In this document: piece by piece, positions 26,720 through 35,291 of the stretch
How the letters are laid out: each line of letters starts with the position of its first letter
How positions within the stretch are numbered: position 1 is the stretch's first letter
DNA from: Alphaproteobacteria bacterium
Lineage (GTDB): Bacteria > Pseudomonadota > Alphaproteobacteria > Micavibrionales > Micavibrionaceae
Assembly (NCBI GenBank): GCA_016125135.1
Contig: WGMJ01000003.1
Coordinates: 124,001 to 188,000 of the forward strand
Direction: 5' to 3'
Length of the DNA: 64,000 bases
The notes under the pieces: generated by a model
Database searches by the model: none
The model's input: the letters and a program-made list of their open reading frames with translations, nothing else
What the model was told of the DNA's origin: nothing
Made by a program: the position numbers and the translations under genes

Positions 26720-27219
26720 AAAAAATAATTATACTTCTTTTTGTCTCTTTTTTTACCCTTACTGCCTGCACAGAAGATGTGCGCGATGATACAAAATTCT
26801 GGGGTGTTGCCCGCGTAGAATGGGGACAATATGCGACTCCTGAAAATACAAAATTATTTTTCGAAGACGTAACATGCGATGGCAAAAAAGATTATCTGGG
26901 CGGGTATCTTGACCTCGATAATCCGGAAGCACCCTCTTACAAGATTCTACTCGTGACAAAACAGGGGACTTATAAGAACGAATTTATCTATAATCAGCCC
27001 GATTCCTACTCCCTGCAAAGCAAGGAAATGCCGCCGCGCCCGCCCGATTTTCTTGTCGAGCACTGGGAGCATGACGATGTTAAACAGCTCGAGAGGTATA
27101 ACAAGCTTTGCCCGACTGCCATTACTGTTTTTGATGGCATCACAACGCCGCTTCGCAGCTTTATTGACCTGCCAGAAAAGAAAAAGGCAGAAATTACAAT
27201 GACAACGCTGCGCTTTTAA
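26716..27219 (+). CDS. Hypothetical lipoprotein
   Basis: A 167-residue protein with a lipoprotein signal peptide: MKKIIILLFVSFFTLTAC, with lipobox LTAC and the acylated cysteine at residue 18. The mature part contains DVTCDGKKDYLGGYLDLDNPEAPSYKILLVTKQG, which resembles calcium-binding or FG-GAP-like repeats only loosely. It is translationally coupled to the phosphatase gene (ATGA). I do not recognise the family. Confidence 0.75.
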   Translation: MKKIIILLFVSFFTLTACTEDVRDDTKFWGVARVEWGQYATPENTKLFFEDVTCDGKKDYLGGYLDLDNPEAPSYKILLVTKQGTYKNEFIYNQPDSYSLQSKEMPPRPPDFLVEHWEHDDVKQLERYNKLCPTAITVFDGITTPLRSFIDLPEKKKAEITMTTLRF

Positions 27220-27275
27220 GCGCTGCAACACATAGGCCTATTGCCTGCGCACCATAGAAATGCCATTAATTGGCT

Positions 27276-28691
27276 ATGTTTCCATTGCACCCCGATCGTT
27301 TATTGCCGACCCATGAACCCGAGCGCACACTCGCGCGTGATTTATACGAGAGTGTAAAAGACCTGCCCATTATAAGCCCGCATGGCCATACCGACCCTGC
27401 ATGGTTTGCCGACAATAACCGCTTTAGTGACCCGACATCACTTTTCATTACACCTGACCACTATGTGTTGCGTATGTTTGGTAGCCAAGGCATTTCGTAT
27501 GATGACCTCGGTGTACCGCGGAAAGATGGCAAGGCAGTTGAAACTGACCCGCGCAAGGCGTGGCGAATATTCGCAAGTCATTACCATTTATTTGACGGCA
27601 CGCCCTCAAAAATATGGGTTGACCACGCCATGCAGCACGTGCTGGGCGTTGATAAAGAACTGAATGCGCAGAATGCCGATGTAATCTATGACCATATTAT
27701 GCAGAAGCTTGGCACGCCTGCGCTGCTGCCACGTGCAATTCTTGAAAATGCAAAGGTTGAGCTGATTGCTACAACCGAGTTTGCACTTGATCCGCTCGTC
27801 CACCACCAGAAGATGGTGAAAGACGGTTACATTAGCCGCGTTATTACAACATACCGCCCAGATGATGTTGTGAATCCTGATTTCGCAGGAGGCAGCCCAC
27901 AAAATATTTTGAAATTCGGCGAGATCACGGGCGAAGATGTTACAACATGGGCAGGGCTTATGAACGCGCACCGTAAACGCCGCGAATATTTCCGCGCGCA
28001 CGGCGCAACAGCAACCGACCATGACGCCGCAAACGCCATGACGGCTGACCTGACACCGCCCGAGAAACAAAAACTGCTTGATACTGTGCTGAAAGGTAAT
28101 TTCACGCCGCAAGAGGCTGAACTGTTCCGTGCACAAATGCTCACCGAACTGGCTTTAATGTCTGTTGAAGACGGCATGACGATGCAGCTTCATATCGGCT
28201 CGAAGCGCAATACAGATGTTGGTATGTATCAAACGCGCGGGCCGAATATGGGCGCAGATATTCCAAAAACAATGGACTGCGTGCATGGCCTCAGCGCGCT
28301 TCTGAATAAATGTGGACGCGAAAAGGATTTCCGCTTGCTTGTATTCGTGCTGGATGAAACTTTATACGCACGCGAGCTTGCACCCATGGCAGGTTATTGG
28401 CCTTGTATGATGATTGGCCCGCCATGGTGGTTCCATGACAGCCCGCAAGGCATGCGCCGTTACCTTGACCAATGCGTGGAAACAGCAGGCTTTTATAATT
28501 TGGCTGGCTTTAATGATGATACGCGTGCACTTCTTTCTATCCCCGCGCGCCATGATGTCTGGCGCCGCGAAGCTTGCCGCTTCCTCGCCGAACGCGTAGC
28601 CGAACACCGTATTTCAAAAACAGCCGCCAGCGAGATCGCCCACTACCTTTGCTATCGGGCGACAAAAGATGCATATAAATTGGGCAATTAG
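27276..28691 (+). CDS. uxaC: Glucuronate isomerase
   Basis: A 471-residue amidohydrolase-fold enzyme converting D-glucuronate to D-fructuronate (or galacturonate to tagaturonate). Family features: LPIISPHGHTDPAWFADN with the metal-site HxH, VELIATTEFALDPLVHH, MTMQLHIGSKRNTDVGMYQTRGPNMGADIP, and a C-terminal CYRATKDAYKLG. The ATG at 27276 is chosen over an in-frame TTG at 27270. No other uronate catabolic genes (uxaA, uxaB, kdgK, transporters) are nearby, so it stands apart from a pathway here. Confidence 0.9.
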   Translation: MFPLHPDRLLPTHEPERTLARDLYESVKDLPIISPHGHTDPAWFADNNRFSDPTSLFITPDHYVLRMFGSQGISYDDLGVPRKDGKAVETDPRKAWRIFASHYHLFDGTPSKIWVDHAMQHVLGVDKELNAQNADVIYDHIMQKLGTPALLPRAILENAKVELIATTEFALDPLVHHQKMVKDGYISRVITTYRPDDVVNPDFAGGSPQNILKFGEITGEDVTTWAGLMNAHRKRREYFRAHGATATDHDAANAMTADLTPPEKQKLLDTVLKGNFTPQEAELFRAQMLTELALMSVEDGMTMQLHIGSKRNTDVGMYQTRGPNMGADIPKTMDCVHGLSALLNKCGREKDFRLLVFVLDETLYARELAPMAGYWPCMMIGPPWWFHDSPQGMRRYLDQCVETAGFYNLAGFNDDTRALLSIPARHDVWRREACRFLAERVAEHRISKTAASEIAHYLCYRATKDAYKLGN

Positions 28692-28731
28692 ATTTTAGTT
28701 TTAACGCATAAAAGATGTGATAACATCCTCT

Positions 28732-29280
28732 ATGATGAATAAAATACTTACTATATTAATGGGCACCTTACTTTTCGTATCTAGCGCTTTCGCAGCGGAG
28801 AACAGGAATACTTGCACTTCTTATCTAGATGAAATTGCAAAAAACTTATCCAGAATTGAAAATATTATTCCAAACATTCCCCCCGAAGAAATAAAATTTC
28901 TAGAAAAGGAGTATGGGGCAATCTTTGGCGAGGGAGAAAAACGATTTGATTCCTCAAAAGACAAAAGATTTTTAACGCTCCTAGAACGTCCTTACTATTT
29001 TGCATGGGTATTACGTGAAAAATTAGACAAAGCTAAAGACCTATTAGGTTCTAACCAAAATCTGCCGATTGATGCTACTCTTAAAATACAAATTAGGACA
29101 TCTGCATATCTTCCTTACCTACTAGCAAATGTAAGCACTGAATGGGGAAAATATACAGACAATAGAAGTGGGGATATAACGGTAAAACAGGCATATGAAG
29201 GCACAGGGGCGGCGACTTCATTGAATGGGATATACGGAAGATTTATCAGTTGTATTGCCGATAAGCTAGACCACAGGTAA
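28732..29280 (+). CDS. Hypothetical secreted protein, AT-rich
   Basis: A 182-residue protein with a signal peptide (NKILTILMGTLLFVSSAFA). The mature part is helical and charged, with two or three cysteines, and I do not recognise it. The base composition is clearly AT-richer than its neighbours (two 60-base rows, at 28801 and 28861, hold 18 and 21 G+C, against 30 in the row at 28081 in uxaC), a sign of horizontal transfer. The ATG at 28732 or 28735 is taken as start because the signal peptide follows. Its end overlaps the convergent gene by 15 bases. Confidence 0.62.
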   Translation: MMNKILTILMGTLLFVSSAFAAENRNTCTSYLDEIAKNLSRIENIIPNIPPEEIKFLEKEYGAIFGEGEKRFDSSKDKRFLTLLERPYYFAWVLREKLDKAKDLLGSNQNLPIDATLKIQIRTSAYLPYLLANVSTEWGKYTDNRSGDITVKQAYEGTGAATSLNGIYGRFISCIADKLDHR

Positions 29281-29679
29281 CCCTAACGCCCCTCTGATTT
29301 CTTTCTCTGCCGCGTCCCTGCCCGCCTTTTCCATCATGTGATTATGATATCTCATCAGGCTATCTGCGCCGCCATTTAGATTGAACTTACAAAACCTATA
29401 CAGAATCAGTCTGGCCATAAAATAGCAAGGTATCTGAATATCATATTCTATAGCCCTTAACTCAGCGCTCAGTCTTCTTATACCGACTGATGCTTTATAT
29501 GCTCGTTCTTGGTCATATTCACTTTTAACTGCCCATATATTTGCAAAGTCAATTAAATCAATATGGATTCTTTTTCTTAATCTATAGAAAATCATTACAG
29601 GGTTTAAGATAAGATTGAGAACAAAAAAAGAAGCTGTCCCGACAACAATCGGCGCAAAAACATTATTTATGAAATCCAT
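29266..29679 (-). CDS. Hypothetical membrane protein, AT-rich
   Basis: A 137-residue protein with one N-terminal hydrophobic segment (VVGTASFFVLNLILNPVMIFYRL) followed by a basic, soluble domain; it is probably anchored in the inner membrane facing the cytoplasm. No known motif is seen. Like its convergent partner it is AT-rich, and it lies beside a tRNA gene, a common place for acquired DNA. The pair may have arrived together, but no integrase or flanking repeat was found. Confidence 0.58.
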   Translation of the reverse strand: MDFINNVFAPIVVGTASFFVLNLILNPVMIFYRLRKRIHIDLIDFANIWAVKSEYDQERAYKASVGIRRLSAELRAIEYDIQIPCYFMARLILYRFCKFNLNGGADSLMRYHNHMMEKAGRDAAEKEIRGALGLPVV

Positions 29680-29696
29680 TTATCCCCCTATAAAAA

Positions 29697-29772
29697 TGGT
29701 GCCGTTGAAGGGATTCGAACCCCCGACCCCGTCATTACGAATGACGTGCTCTACCGACTGAGCTACAACGGC
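29697..29772 (-). tRNA. tRNA-Thr (CGT anticodon)
   Basis: A full cloverleaf on the minus strand: acceptor GCCGTTG/CAACGGC, D arm TAGCTCAGTCGGTAGAG, anticodon loop TTCGTAA giving CGT, T arm GGGGGTTCGAATCCC, and an encoded CCA. It reads ACG codons. It is one of three tRNA-Thr genes in the window. Confidence 0.96.
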
Positions 29773-29881
29773 ATTTTGTCAAATAATTGTCCATTTTTAG
29801 CATTTTTTTGGCAATCGCAATAGGGTTTGCCCCTTTTCAAGCGTTAGCATAAGGATAGATAGCCAAAAAAGGAGATATTTT

Positions 29882-30346
29882 ATGAACCTATTTCGCCCCC
29901 TCTTACTTGCCGTCACAGCGCTTGCGCTGGCGCACACGGCCCCTGCCCTTGCCGATAAAGGCGGGAAAGGCCGTGGTAATGACCAAGGCTGGGGCAGTGA
30001 GCATAGCAAACGTGACAATGATACAGCCCTTATAAAAATTGAAATAGGTGACCGCAATATTTTGCGCGATTATTTGTCCTCCGATTACCGCGCACATTGC
30101 CCACCAGGCCTGGCAAAAAAACGTCCCGCCTGTGTGCCGCCCGGCCAAGCCAAGAAATGGGCTGTTGGTTACCCACTACCAGCCGGTATAAATTTTTACC
30201 CGCTGCCTGACTCGTTGCTCGGTCGCCTTGGTGCTGTACCACGTGGCTATGAATATGTACGCGTTGACAAAGATATTCTCCTTGTCAGCGAGGCATCAAA
30301 GAAAGTGATTGATGCCGTAACGCTACTTTCAGCCGTCGGCAACTAA
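29882..30346 (+). CDS. RcnB/CigR-like exported protein
   Basis: A 154-residue periplasmic protein with a signal peptide (LLLAVTALALAHTAPALA) and a Gly/Asp-rich stretch. It has the family block CPPGLAKKRPACVPPGQAKKW and a C-terminal YEYVRVDKDILLVSEASKKVIDAV segment typical of RcnB-type proteins (PF11776). RcnB takes part in Ni/Co homeostasis in E. coli; CigR relatives have other roles, so metal function is not certain. It has a strong AAGGAG ribosome site and ends at a bidirectional terminator. Confidence 0.72.
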   Translation: MNLFRPLLLAVTALALAHTAPALADKGGKGRGNDQGWGSEHSKRDNDTALIKIEIGDRNILRDYLSSDYRAHCPPGLAKKRPACVPPGQAKKWAVGYPLPAGINFYPLPDSLLGRLGAVPRGYEYVRVDKDILLVSEASKKVIDAVTLLSAVGN

Positions 30347-30361
30347 TATAAGAAGAACAAG

Positions 30362-30391
30362 AAAAAACCCGCTTTTTACAGCGGGTTTTTT
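30362..30391. terminator. Bidirectional intrinsic terminator
   Basis: AAAAAACCCGC (30362-30372) and GCGGGTTTTTT (30381-30391) form an 11-base stem with an 8-base loop. It lies between the convergent RcnB-like and pirin genes and suits both strands. Confidence 0.88.
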
Positions 30392-30395
30392 CTTT

Positions 30396-31109
30396 TTAGC
30401 TATTCAGCTTTTCAGGGATTTCAAGCACTAGCACTTCTGCGTTATCATTCGCGGTAATGGAGATGCTTGTCTGCCCTGTTACCTCGGCAGCGTCACCTTT
30501 TTTCAGCTCGACACCGTTCACGGTGACCGTGCCATGTGACGCAAGTACATAAGCACTTTGGCGAAGTTTTTGCTCTACTTCTGTACCTACATCAAGTTGT
30601 CCACTCCACACGGCAGCATTCTGATGAATGTAGAGTGCATCACTCTCTTTATCATCCGCCATGCCAGAGGCCAGTAGCGTCATCCCGTTTTTAACTGTAT
30701 CACCACGGAAGCTACGCTGCGCATATTTGGGCTGCGTATTTTTCTCCTTCGGCATGATCCAGATTTGGTAGAGCCTCACAGGGTCATCACCATCATTCAA
30801 CTCGGCATGGACAATACCGGCACCGGCTGACATCACCTGTACATCACCAGCCTTGATTGTGCCTTTATGGCCCAGACTATCCTTGTGGGTGAGCACCCCT
30901 TCACGAATAAAGGTGATAATTTCCATATTCTGATGGGGGTGATCGTCGAACCCGGCCTTGGGCGCAACCGTGTCATCATTCACAACCCGTAGCGCCCCGA
31001 AATGGACGCGCTCTGGGTTGTTATAGTAACCGAAGCTGAAATGATGGCGGGCATCAAGCCAGGATGTCTGTACGTGCCCGAGGGATTCATAAGGTATTTT
31101 CGTGATCAT
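30396..31109 (-). CDS. Pirin family protein
   Basis: A 237-residue bicupin of the pirin/YhhW group, some members of which are quercetin 2,3-dioxygenases. The metal-site motifs are clear: FGYYNNPERVHFGALRVVNDD, then DDHPHQNMEIITFIREGVLTHKDSLGH and VQVMSAGAGIVHAELN. The C-terminal cupin ends VLVLEIPEKL. The natural role in bacteria is often redox or stress related. It stands alone and shares a terminator with the convergent gene. Confidence 0.9.
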   Translation of the reverse strand: MITKIPYESLGHVQTSWLDARHHFSFGYYNNPERVHFGALRVVNDDTVAPKAGFDDHPHQNMEIITFIREGVLTHKDSLGHKGTIKAGDVQVMSAGAGIVHAELNDGDDPVRLYQIWIMPKEKNTQPKYAQRSFRGDTVKNGMTLLASGMADDKESDALYIHQNAAVWSGQLDVGTEVEQKLRQSAYVLASHGTVTVNGVELKKGDAAEVTGQTSISITANDNAEVLVLEIPEKLNS

Positions 31110-31148
31110 AATATACTCGCTTTCTTTCTATAAAAACCCGACAAAACC

Positions 31149-31177
31149 TTGCTATACCGTGCCTGCCTGCCTATAAG
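31149..31177 (+). promoter_or_regulatory. Promoter of the 4.5S RNA gene
   Basis: TTGCTA (31149-31154) and TATAAG (31172-31177) are 17 bases apart. The predicted start near 31184 coincides with the first base of the 4.5S RNA stem. Confidence 0.7.
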
Positions 31178-31184
31178 ATTAGAC

Positions 31185-31275
31185 GGGAGATCGGCGTGGG
31201 CGTGACGTTCGCCAATCCGGTCAGAGCCGAAAGGCAGCAGCCGTAACGATACGTGCGGGTCATGTCCGGTCTCTC
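31185..31275 (+). ncRNA. ffs: 4.5S RNA of the signal recognition particle
   Basis: RNA scaffold of the SRP, which delivers nascent membrane proteins. The terminal stem GGGAGATCGG (31185-31194) pairs fully with CCGGTCTCTC (31266-31275), allowing G-U pairs. The conserved Ffh-binding helix 8 is visible as GGTCAGAGCC, a GAAA tetraloop, then GGCAGCAGCC. Its position directly upstream of dnaX is common in alphaproteobacteria. Ends are estimated from the stem, within a few bases. Confidence 0.9.
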
Positions 31276-31295
31276 ATATATACGTTGGAACATTA

Positions 31296-32948
31296 ATGTC
31301 AGATCAGCAGCAAGAATACAGGGTTTTAGCCCGTAAATACCGCCCCCGCAATTTCGATGAATTGATTGGGCAGGATGCGCTGGTCCGCACTCTTACAAAC
31401 GCAATTGAAAGCAACCGCCTGCACCATGCCTATATGCTCACCGGTGTACGAGGCGTCGGCAAAACAACAACCGCCCGCATTATCGCGAAAGCCATCAACT
31501 ACAAAGGCAAGGATGGCAAAGCGGGCCCGACTGCCGGCCCGACAGATGATTGCACGCTGTGCCAGGCAATTTCTGAATCGCGACACCCGGATGTCCTCGA
31601 AATGGACGCCGCCTCACGCACAGGCGTTGGCGATATACGAGAGCTTATTGAAGGCGTGCGCTATGCCCCAACTGAAGCGCGTTACAAAGTCTATATCATT
31701 GACGAAGTTCATATGCTTTCAACAAGCGCCTTTAATGCGTTGTTGAAAACACTGGAAGAGCCACCGCCACATGTGAAATTTATTTTCGCCACAACTGAAA
31801 TCCGCGAAGTGCCCGTGACCATCCTTTCGCGTTGCCAGCGTTTTGACTTGCGCCGCGTTGATGAAGAAACATTGCTGAAGCACTACACAAATATTTGCGG
31901 CAAGGAAACAATCAAAGCCGAGGAAGAAGCCCTGCGCCTGATTTCCCGTGCAGCTGATGGCTCGGTACGTGACGGCCTGAGCTTGCTTGACCAAGCCATA
32001 GCGCTCGGCCAAGGCAATGTTGCCACAGATGCTGTAAAAGAAATGCTGGGCCTTGCTGACCGTGGCCGCGTCCACAAATTATTCGTTTCAGCGCTGAGCG
32101 GTGACACGGCAACAGCACTCACGCAGACTGATGAAATGCACAAAATGGGCATTGACCCGCTTGTGATGATGAAAGACATGCTCGCGATTTGCCATCAAAC
32201 AATTAAAACAAAAGTTGTAAAAGGCGATGCCGCCGATATTGCACGCCTGCTACCAGAAGAACGCGAGCAATTGCTTGATACCGCTGCAAAATTCTCGATG
32301 CCTGGCCTGCATAAGGCATGGCAGATTTTACTGAAGGGCATTCAAGAAATACAACAATCACCACAGCCTGCTGCCGCTGCCGAAGTAATTATCGTACGCC
32401 TTGGCTATGCCGCACTACTGCCCGACCCCACACAAGCAGGGGGCAGTGGTGGTGGCACCGGCACAACGCTTGCAGGTGGTAAAGCGGGCGCGGGTAACGC
32501 AGGTAATAGTGGCGCCGTCCGTGCGCTTGTTTCAAATGGTTCACCTGTTGCAGCACCCGTTACAACGCCCGCAACACAGCCACGCATTGTTGCAAATAGC
32601 AACCTTGATAGTTTGGAAGCAATTGTCGCCTGCCTTGAAGAGAATGGTGCAATGGCGTTGGCAAATTACGTTCGTTATCACGTGGGCCTCATAAAACTAC
32701 AGCCGCAGCGCATTGAAGTCGCACTTGTTGGCAACCACCCAAAAAACCTTGCGAGTGACCTTGCGGCCAAACTAACAAGCCTTGCGGGCCAACGCTGGGT
32801 CGTTTCAATTGGCGCGGGCAATGCACAACCAACCCTGCGGCAGCAAGAAGAGCTGGCGTACCAAGCCAAGAAAAACGAGATCATGCAAAGCCCGCTTGTG
32901 CAGGAACTTGTAAAATATTTCCCTGGCGTAGAACTAACAGATAAGTAA
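31296..32948 (+). CDS. dnaX: DNA polymerase III gamma/tau subunit
   Basis: Clamp-loader ATPase of the replisome. The 550-residue protein has the N-terminal YRVLARKYRPRNFDELIGQ, Walker A GVRGVGKTT, a zinc-binding Cys set (including DCTLC), Walker B IIDEVHMLS, the sensor SRCQRFDLRR and the domain III clamp-loader region. A Gly-rich linker (from about residue 376) precedes a C-terminal domain of about 120 residues, as in tau. It starts 20 bases after the 4.5S RNA and is followed by ybaB, a conserved order. Confidence 0.97.
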   Translation: MSDQQQEYRVLARKYRPRNFDELIGQDALVRTLTNAIESNRLHHAYMLTGVRGVGKTTTARIIAKAINYKGKDGKAGPTAGPTDDCTLCQAISESRHPDVLEMDAASRTGVGDIRELIEGVRYAPTEARYKVYIIDEVHMLSTSAFNALLKTLEEPPPHVKFIFATTEIREVPVTILSRCQRFDLRRVDEETLLKHYTNICGKETIKAEEEALRLISRAADGSVRDGLSLLDQAIALGQGNVATDAVKEMLGLADRGRVHKLFVSALSGDTATALTQTDEMHKMGIDPLVMMKDMLAICHQTIKTKVVKGDAADIARLLPEEREQLLDTAAKFSMPGLHKAWQILLKGIQEIQQSPQPAAAAEVIIVRLGYAALLPDPTQAGGSGGGTGTTLAGGKAGAGNAGNSGAVRALVSNGSPVAAPVTTPATQPRIVANSNLDSLEAIVACLEENGAMALANYVRYHVGLIKLQPQRIEVALVGNHPKNLASDLAAKLTSLAGQRWVVSIGAGNAQPTLRQQEELAYQAKKNEIMQSPLVQELVKYFPGVELTDK

Positions 32949-32959
32949 GGAGAACAATA

Positions 32960-33292
32960 ATGGTGAACATGCACGCATTGATGCAAAAGGCACAAGCCAT
33001 GCAGAAGAAAATGGAAGATCTGCAAAACCAACTTGGTGAAATGGAAGTAATGGGTGCAGCTGGTGGCGGCCTTGTATCCGCTGTTGTTACCTGCAAAGGG
33101 CAAGTGAAGAAACTTTCTATTGACCCGTCCCTTATCAACGCCTCCGAAAAAGAAGTGCTTGAAGATATTATCAAAGCGGCGCTCAATGATGCCCGTGCCA
33201 AAGCCGATGCCAAAATGGCAGAAGAAACACAAAAAGCCATGGGTGATATGGGCCTCCCGCCCGGCATGATGGGCGGCGGTTTGCCGTTCTAG
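32960..33292 (+). CDS. YbaB/EbfC family nucleoid-associated protein
   Basis: A 110-residue DNA-binding protein that dimerises. It shows the family features MQKKMEDLQNQLGEMEVMGAAGGG, VTCKGQVKKLSIDPSLI and EVLEDIIKAALNDARAKAD. It has a good AAGGAG site and lies 11 bases downstream of dnaX. The usual next gene recR is replaced here by an exonuclease III gene. The Met/Gly-rich tail is typical. Confidence 0.94.
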   Translation: MVNMHALMQKAQAMQKKMEDLQNQLGEMEVMGAAGGGLVSAVVTCKGQVKKLSIDPSLINASEKEVLEDIIKAALNDARAKADAKMAEETQKAMGDMGLPPGMMGGGLPF

Positions 33293-33295
33293 CCG

Positions 33296-34084
33296 ATGAA
33301 AATTCTAACATGGAACATAAACTCTGTCCGGCTGCGTTTGCCGTTGCTTGCACGACTTGCCGAGGAGCTATCACCCGATGTTATATGCCTACAGGAAACA
33401 AAGGTAATTGACGATTTGTTTCCCAAAGACGGTATCGCAGCGCTCGGCTATAAACACCAGCACTTCCACGGCATGAAAAGCTATAACGGTGTTGCCATTC
33501 TTTCAAAAAAGAAATTCGATGATGTGAACGTGTTGCACCGTGCCGGACGCGAGGATTGCCGCCACATTGCCGTAAAAATCAACGGGATCGACATTCATAA
33601 CCTCTACGTACCGGCAGGTGGTGATATACCTGACCGTGCGCAAAATGAGAAATTCGGCCACAAGCTTGATTTTGTTGATGATGTAAACGCCTTCTTTAAA
33701 AAATCTTACAAAAAAGATTCTCCTGTTATTGCGGTTGGGGATTTTAATATTGCGCCGTTCGAGCATGATGTCTGGTCACACAAACAATTACTTGATGTTG
33801 TTTCGCACACCCCGATAGAGGTCGAGAAACTGGGCAAGTGGCGTGAGGGGCTAGACTGGGCTGATAGCAGCCGTGAATTTATTCCCGATAGCGAGAAATG
33901 TTATACATGGTGGTCATACCGCAATCAGGATTGGAAGAAATCGAACCGCGGGCGGCGGCTCGACCATATCTGGGTAACACAACCTTTGAAGAAATCATTG
34001 AAGGCCCACCACATTCACCAAGAGGCACGTGACTGGGAAAAAGCCTCTGACCACGTGCCACTTATGGTGACGGTGAAAACTTAA
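33296..34084 (+). CDS. xth: Exodeoxyribonuclease III (AP endonuclease)
   Basis: A 262-residue DNA repair enzyme that cuts at abasic sites and removes 3' blocks. Motifs: MKILTWNINSVRLRLPLL, LQETKV (metal Glu), HNLYVPAGG, VGDFNIAP (Asp/Asn) and the C-terminal RLDHIWVT and SDHVPLMVTV. It begins three bases after ybaB, so it is probably in the dnaX transcript. Its end overlaps a convergent gene by four bases. Confidence 0.95.
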   Translation: MKILTWNINSVRLRLPLLARLAEELSPDVICLQETKVIDDLFPKDGIAALGYKHQHFHGMKSYNGVAILSKKKFDDVNVLHRAGREDCRHIAVKINGIDIHNLYVPAGGDIPDRAQNEKFGHKLDFVDDVNAFFKKSYKKDSPVIAVGDFNIAPFEHDVWSHKQLLDVVSHTPIEVEKLGKWREGLDWADSSREFIPDSEKCYTWWSYRNQDWKKSNRGRRLDHIWVTQPLKKSLKAHHIHQEARDWEKASDHVPLMVTVKT

Positions 34085-34698
34085 ACGCATGCCATGGCGT
34101 AAGCCCGCGCAAAATGTACGCGCTTGAGACGCGCTTGCTCCTCGGTACTTTGCTGGTATGATTCGCTGCTATAGCGCTGAACTTCTTCATAGCCCACGGG
34201 GAGTTCTGCCGTTACAGCTTTGAATTCGGATATCATGCCAATCCAACGCTGAACCCATTCCGCCTGCTTTTCCCTATAGGTCTTTGCCAGTTCTTTATAG
34301 CTAGATGTAACCTCAGACATCTCTTCAGGCAAAGCATGACCAAAAACACTATGCCCATAAATACCCATGCCCTGATCATTGGGGTAGATGTCGGCATTGC
34401 TCTTCCTGTCACGTATTGATTTGCATTCCTCGGATATTTCATCAAGCAATGGTCGCGCCACGTTTTCAAAAATATCTGCCAGTTTTTTCATATGCGGACT
34501 TAGCGGCTCACCATGAAAGAGCCTGTCTTTACTCAGCCCAGTTTCATTTAGAATCATATAAAAGACGTTCTTGTACGCAAAAAGCCCGTCCGAACTTGCA
34601 TGCATCATATTTCCAAGCGTATCGCCAAGAGCTTCGTGTGCCTGTCTTACCTCGATACATGCCTGTAAATACTCTTTTTCAGCCTGTAAATTTTTCAT
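34081..34698 (-). CDS. Hypothetical protein
   Basis: A 205-residue soluble, mostly helical protein that I do not recognise. The start at 34698 (MKNLQAEKEYLQACIEVRQ) is chosen because a GGAGA ribosome site lies just upstream; the open frame extends further without one. No signal peptide, membrane segment or known motif is seen. It follows the 147-residue unknown gene by 19 bases on the same strand, so the two form a likely operon, and its end overlaps xth by four bases. Confidence 0.6.
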   Translation of the reverse strand: MKNLQAEKEYLQACIEVRQAHEALGDTLGNMMHASSDGLFAYKNVFYMILNETGLSKDRLFHGEPLSPHMKKLADIFENVARPLLDEISEECKSIRDRKSNADIYPNDQGMGIYGHSVFGHALPEEMSEVTSSYKELAKTYREKQAEWVQRWIGMISEFKAVTAELPVGYEEVQRYSSESYQQSTEEQARLKRVHFARAYAMACV

Positions 34699-34717
34699 CT
34701 GTCTCTCTCCATTTTTA

Positions 34718-35161
34718 TTAGGGTCTGTACATTTTTGCAGCCGGTTTCGGGTTGCCACCTTGAACCGATATCCTAGATACAGCAGAAACTCTCTCAGCTA
34801 ATTCAGAAAGAAATCTTTTCGGGCTATCTGTTTCTAGCGCAGCATGCGTTGAAAAGTAACGCGCTGATATTCCCACCAGTGCTCTGTAGCCGAATGGCGC
34901 GCAAATACATCTAACTTCTGCACCCGAATCATTGTTGTCAGCTGGAATAAGAATTCTGTTGTAAGCTCTGTTAAAGGAATGCATGCTTTCAAATTCTTCT
35001 TCGGTAGCGCCTGATAGGTGGGGAACGAATCGCGTCTCCCCGTCCGATGTTCCACTCTCGTGCAGTTGAATGCGTAATGGGCTTTGCTCTTGGGCCAATG
35101 TCGTATTCACTGCCGCCACCCAGGCCCGCACCAGACCTCTAATTTCTTCTACCTTTTTCAT
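34718..35161 (-). CDS. Hypothetical protein
   Basis: A 147-residue soluble protein of unknown family, with a mixed alpha/beta look (VRCICAPFGYRALVGISARYF). The ATG has a GAGGG ribosome site four bases upstream. It is the first gene of a probable two-gene operon and is divergent from an XRE regulator; an inverted repeat (35170-35197) sits between them. Control by that regulator is therefore plausible but not shown. Confidence 0.6.
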   Translation of the reverse strand: MKKVEEIRGLVRAWVAAVNTTLAQEQSPLRIQLHESGTSDGETRFVPHLSGATEEEFESMHSFNRAYNRILIPADNNDSGAEVRCICAPFGYRALVGISARYFSTHAALETDSPKRFLSELAERVSAVSRISVQGGNPKPAAKMYRP

Positions 35162-35169
35162 GTTTCCCT

Positions 35170-35197
35170 CATATTGTTAAAAGTTAAATACAATATG
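35170..35197. promoter_or_regulatory. Possible operator, inverted repeat
   Basis: CATATTGT (35170-35177) and ACAATATG (35190-35197) are perfect inverted repeats with 12 bases between. They lie between a divergent hypothetical gene and an XRE regulator, where a repressor site would be expected. A looser ATTG-N8-CAAT copy occurs at 35212-35227. Confidence 0.45.
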
Positions 35198-35291
35198 ATA
35201 AAAACATAAATATTGCATTATGTCAATTTAATTTTCGTTATAGATCATGTTTTTTTCGTATTTTTAAGAAATTCCCTTTAGAATCAAGCCC

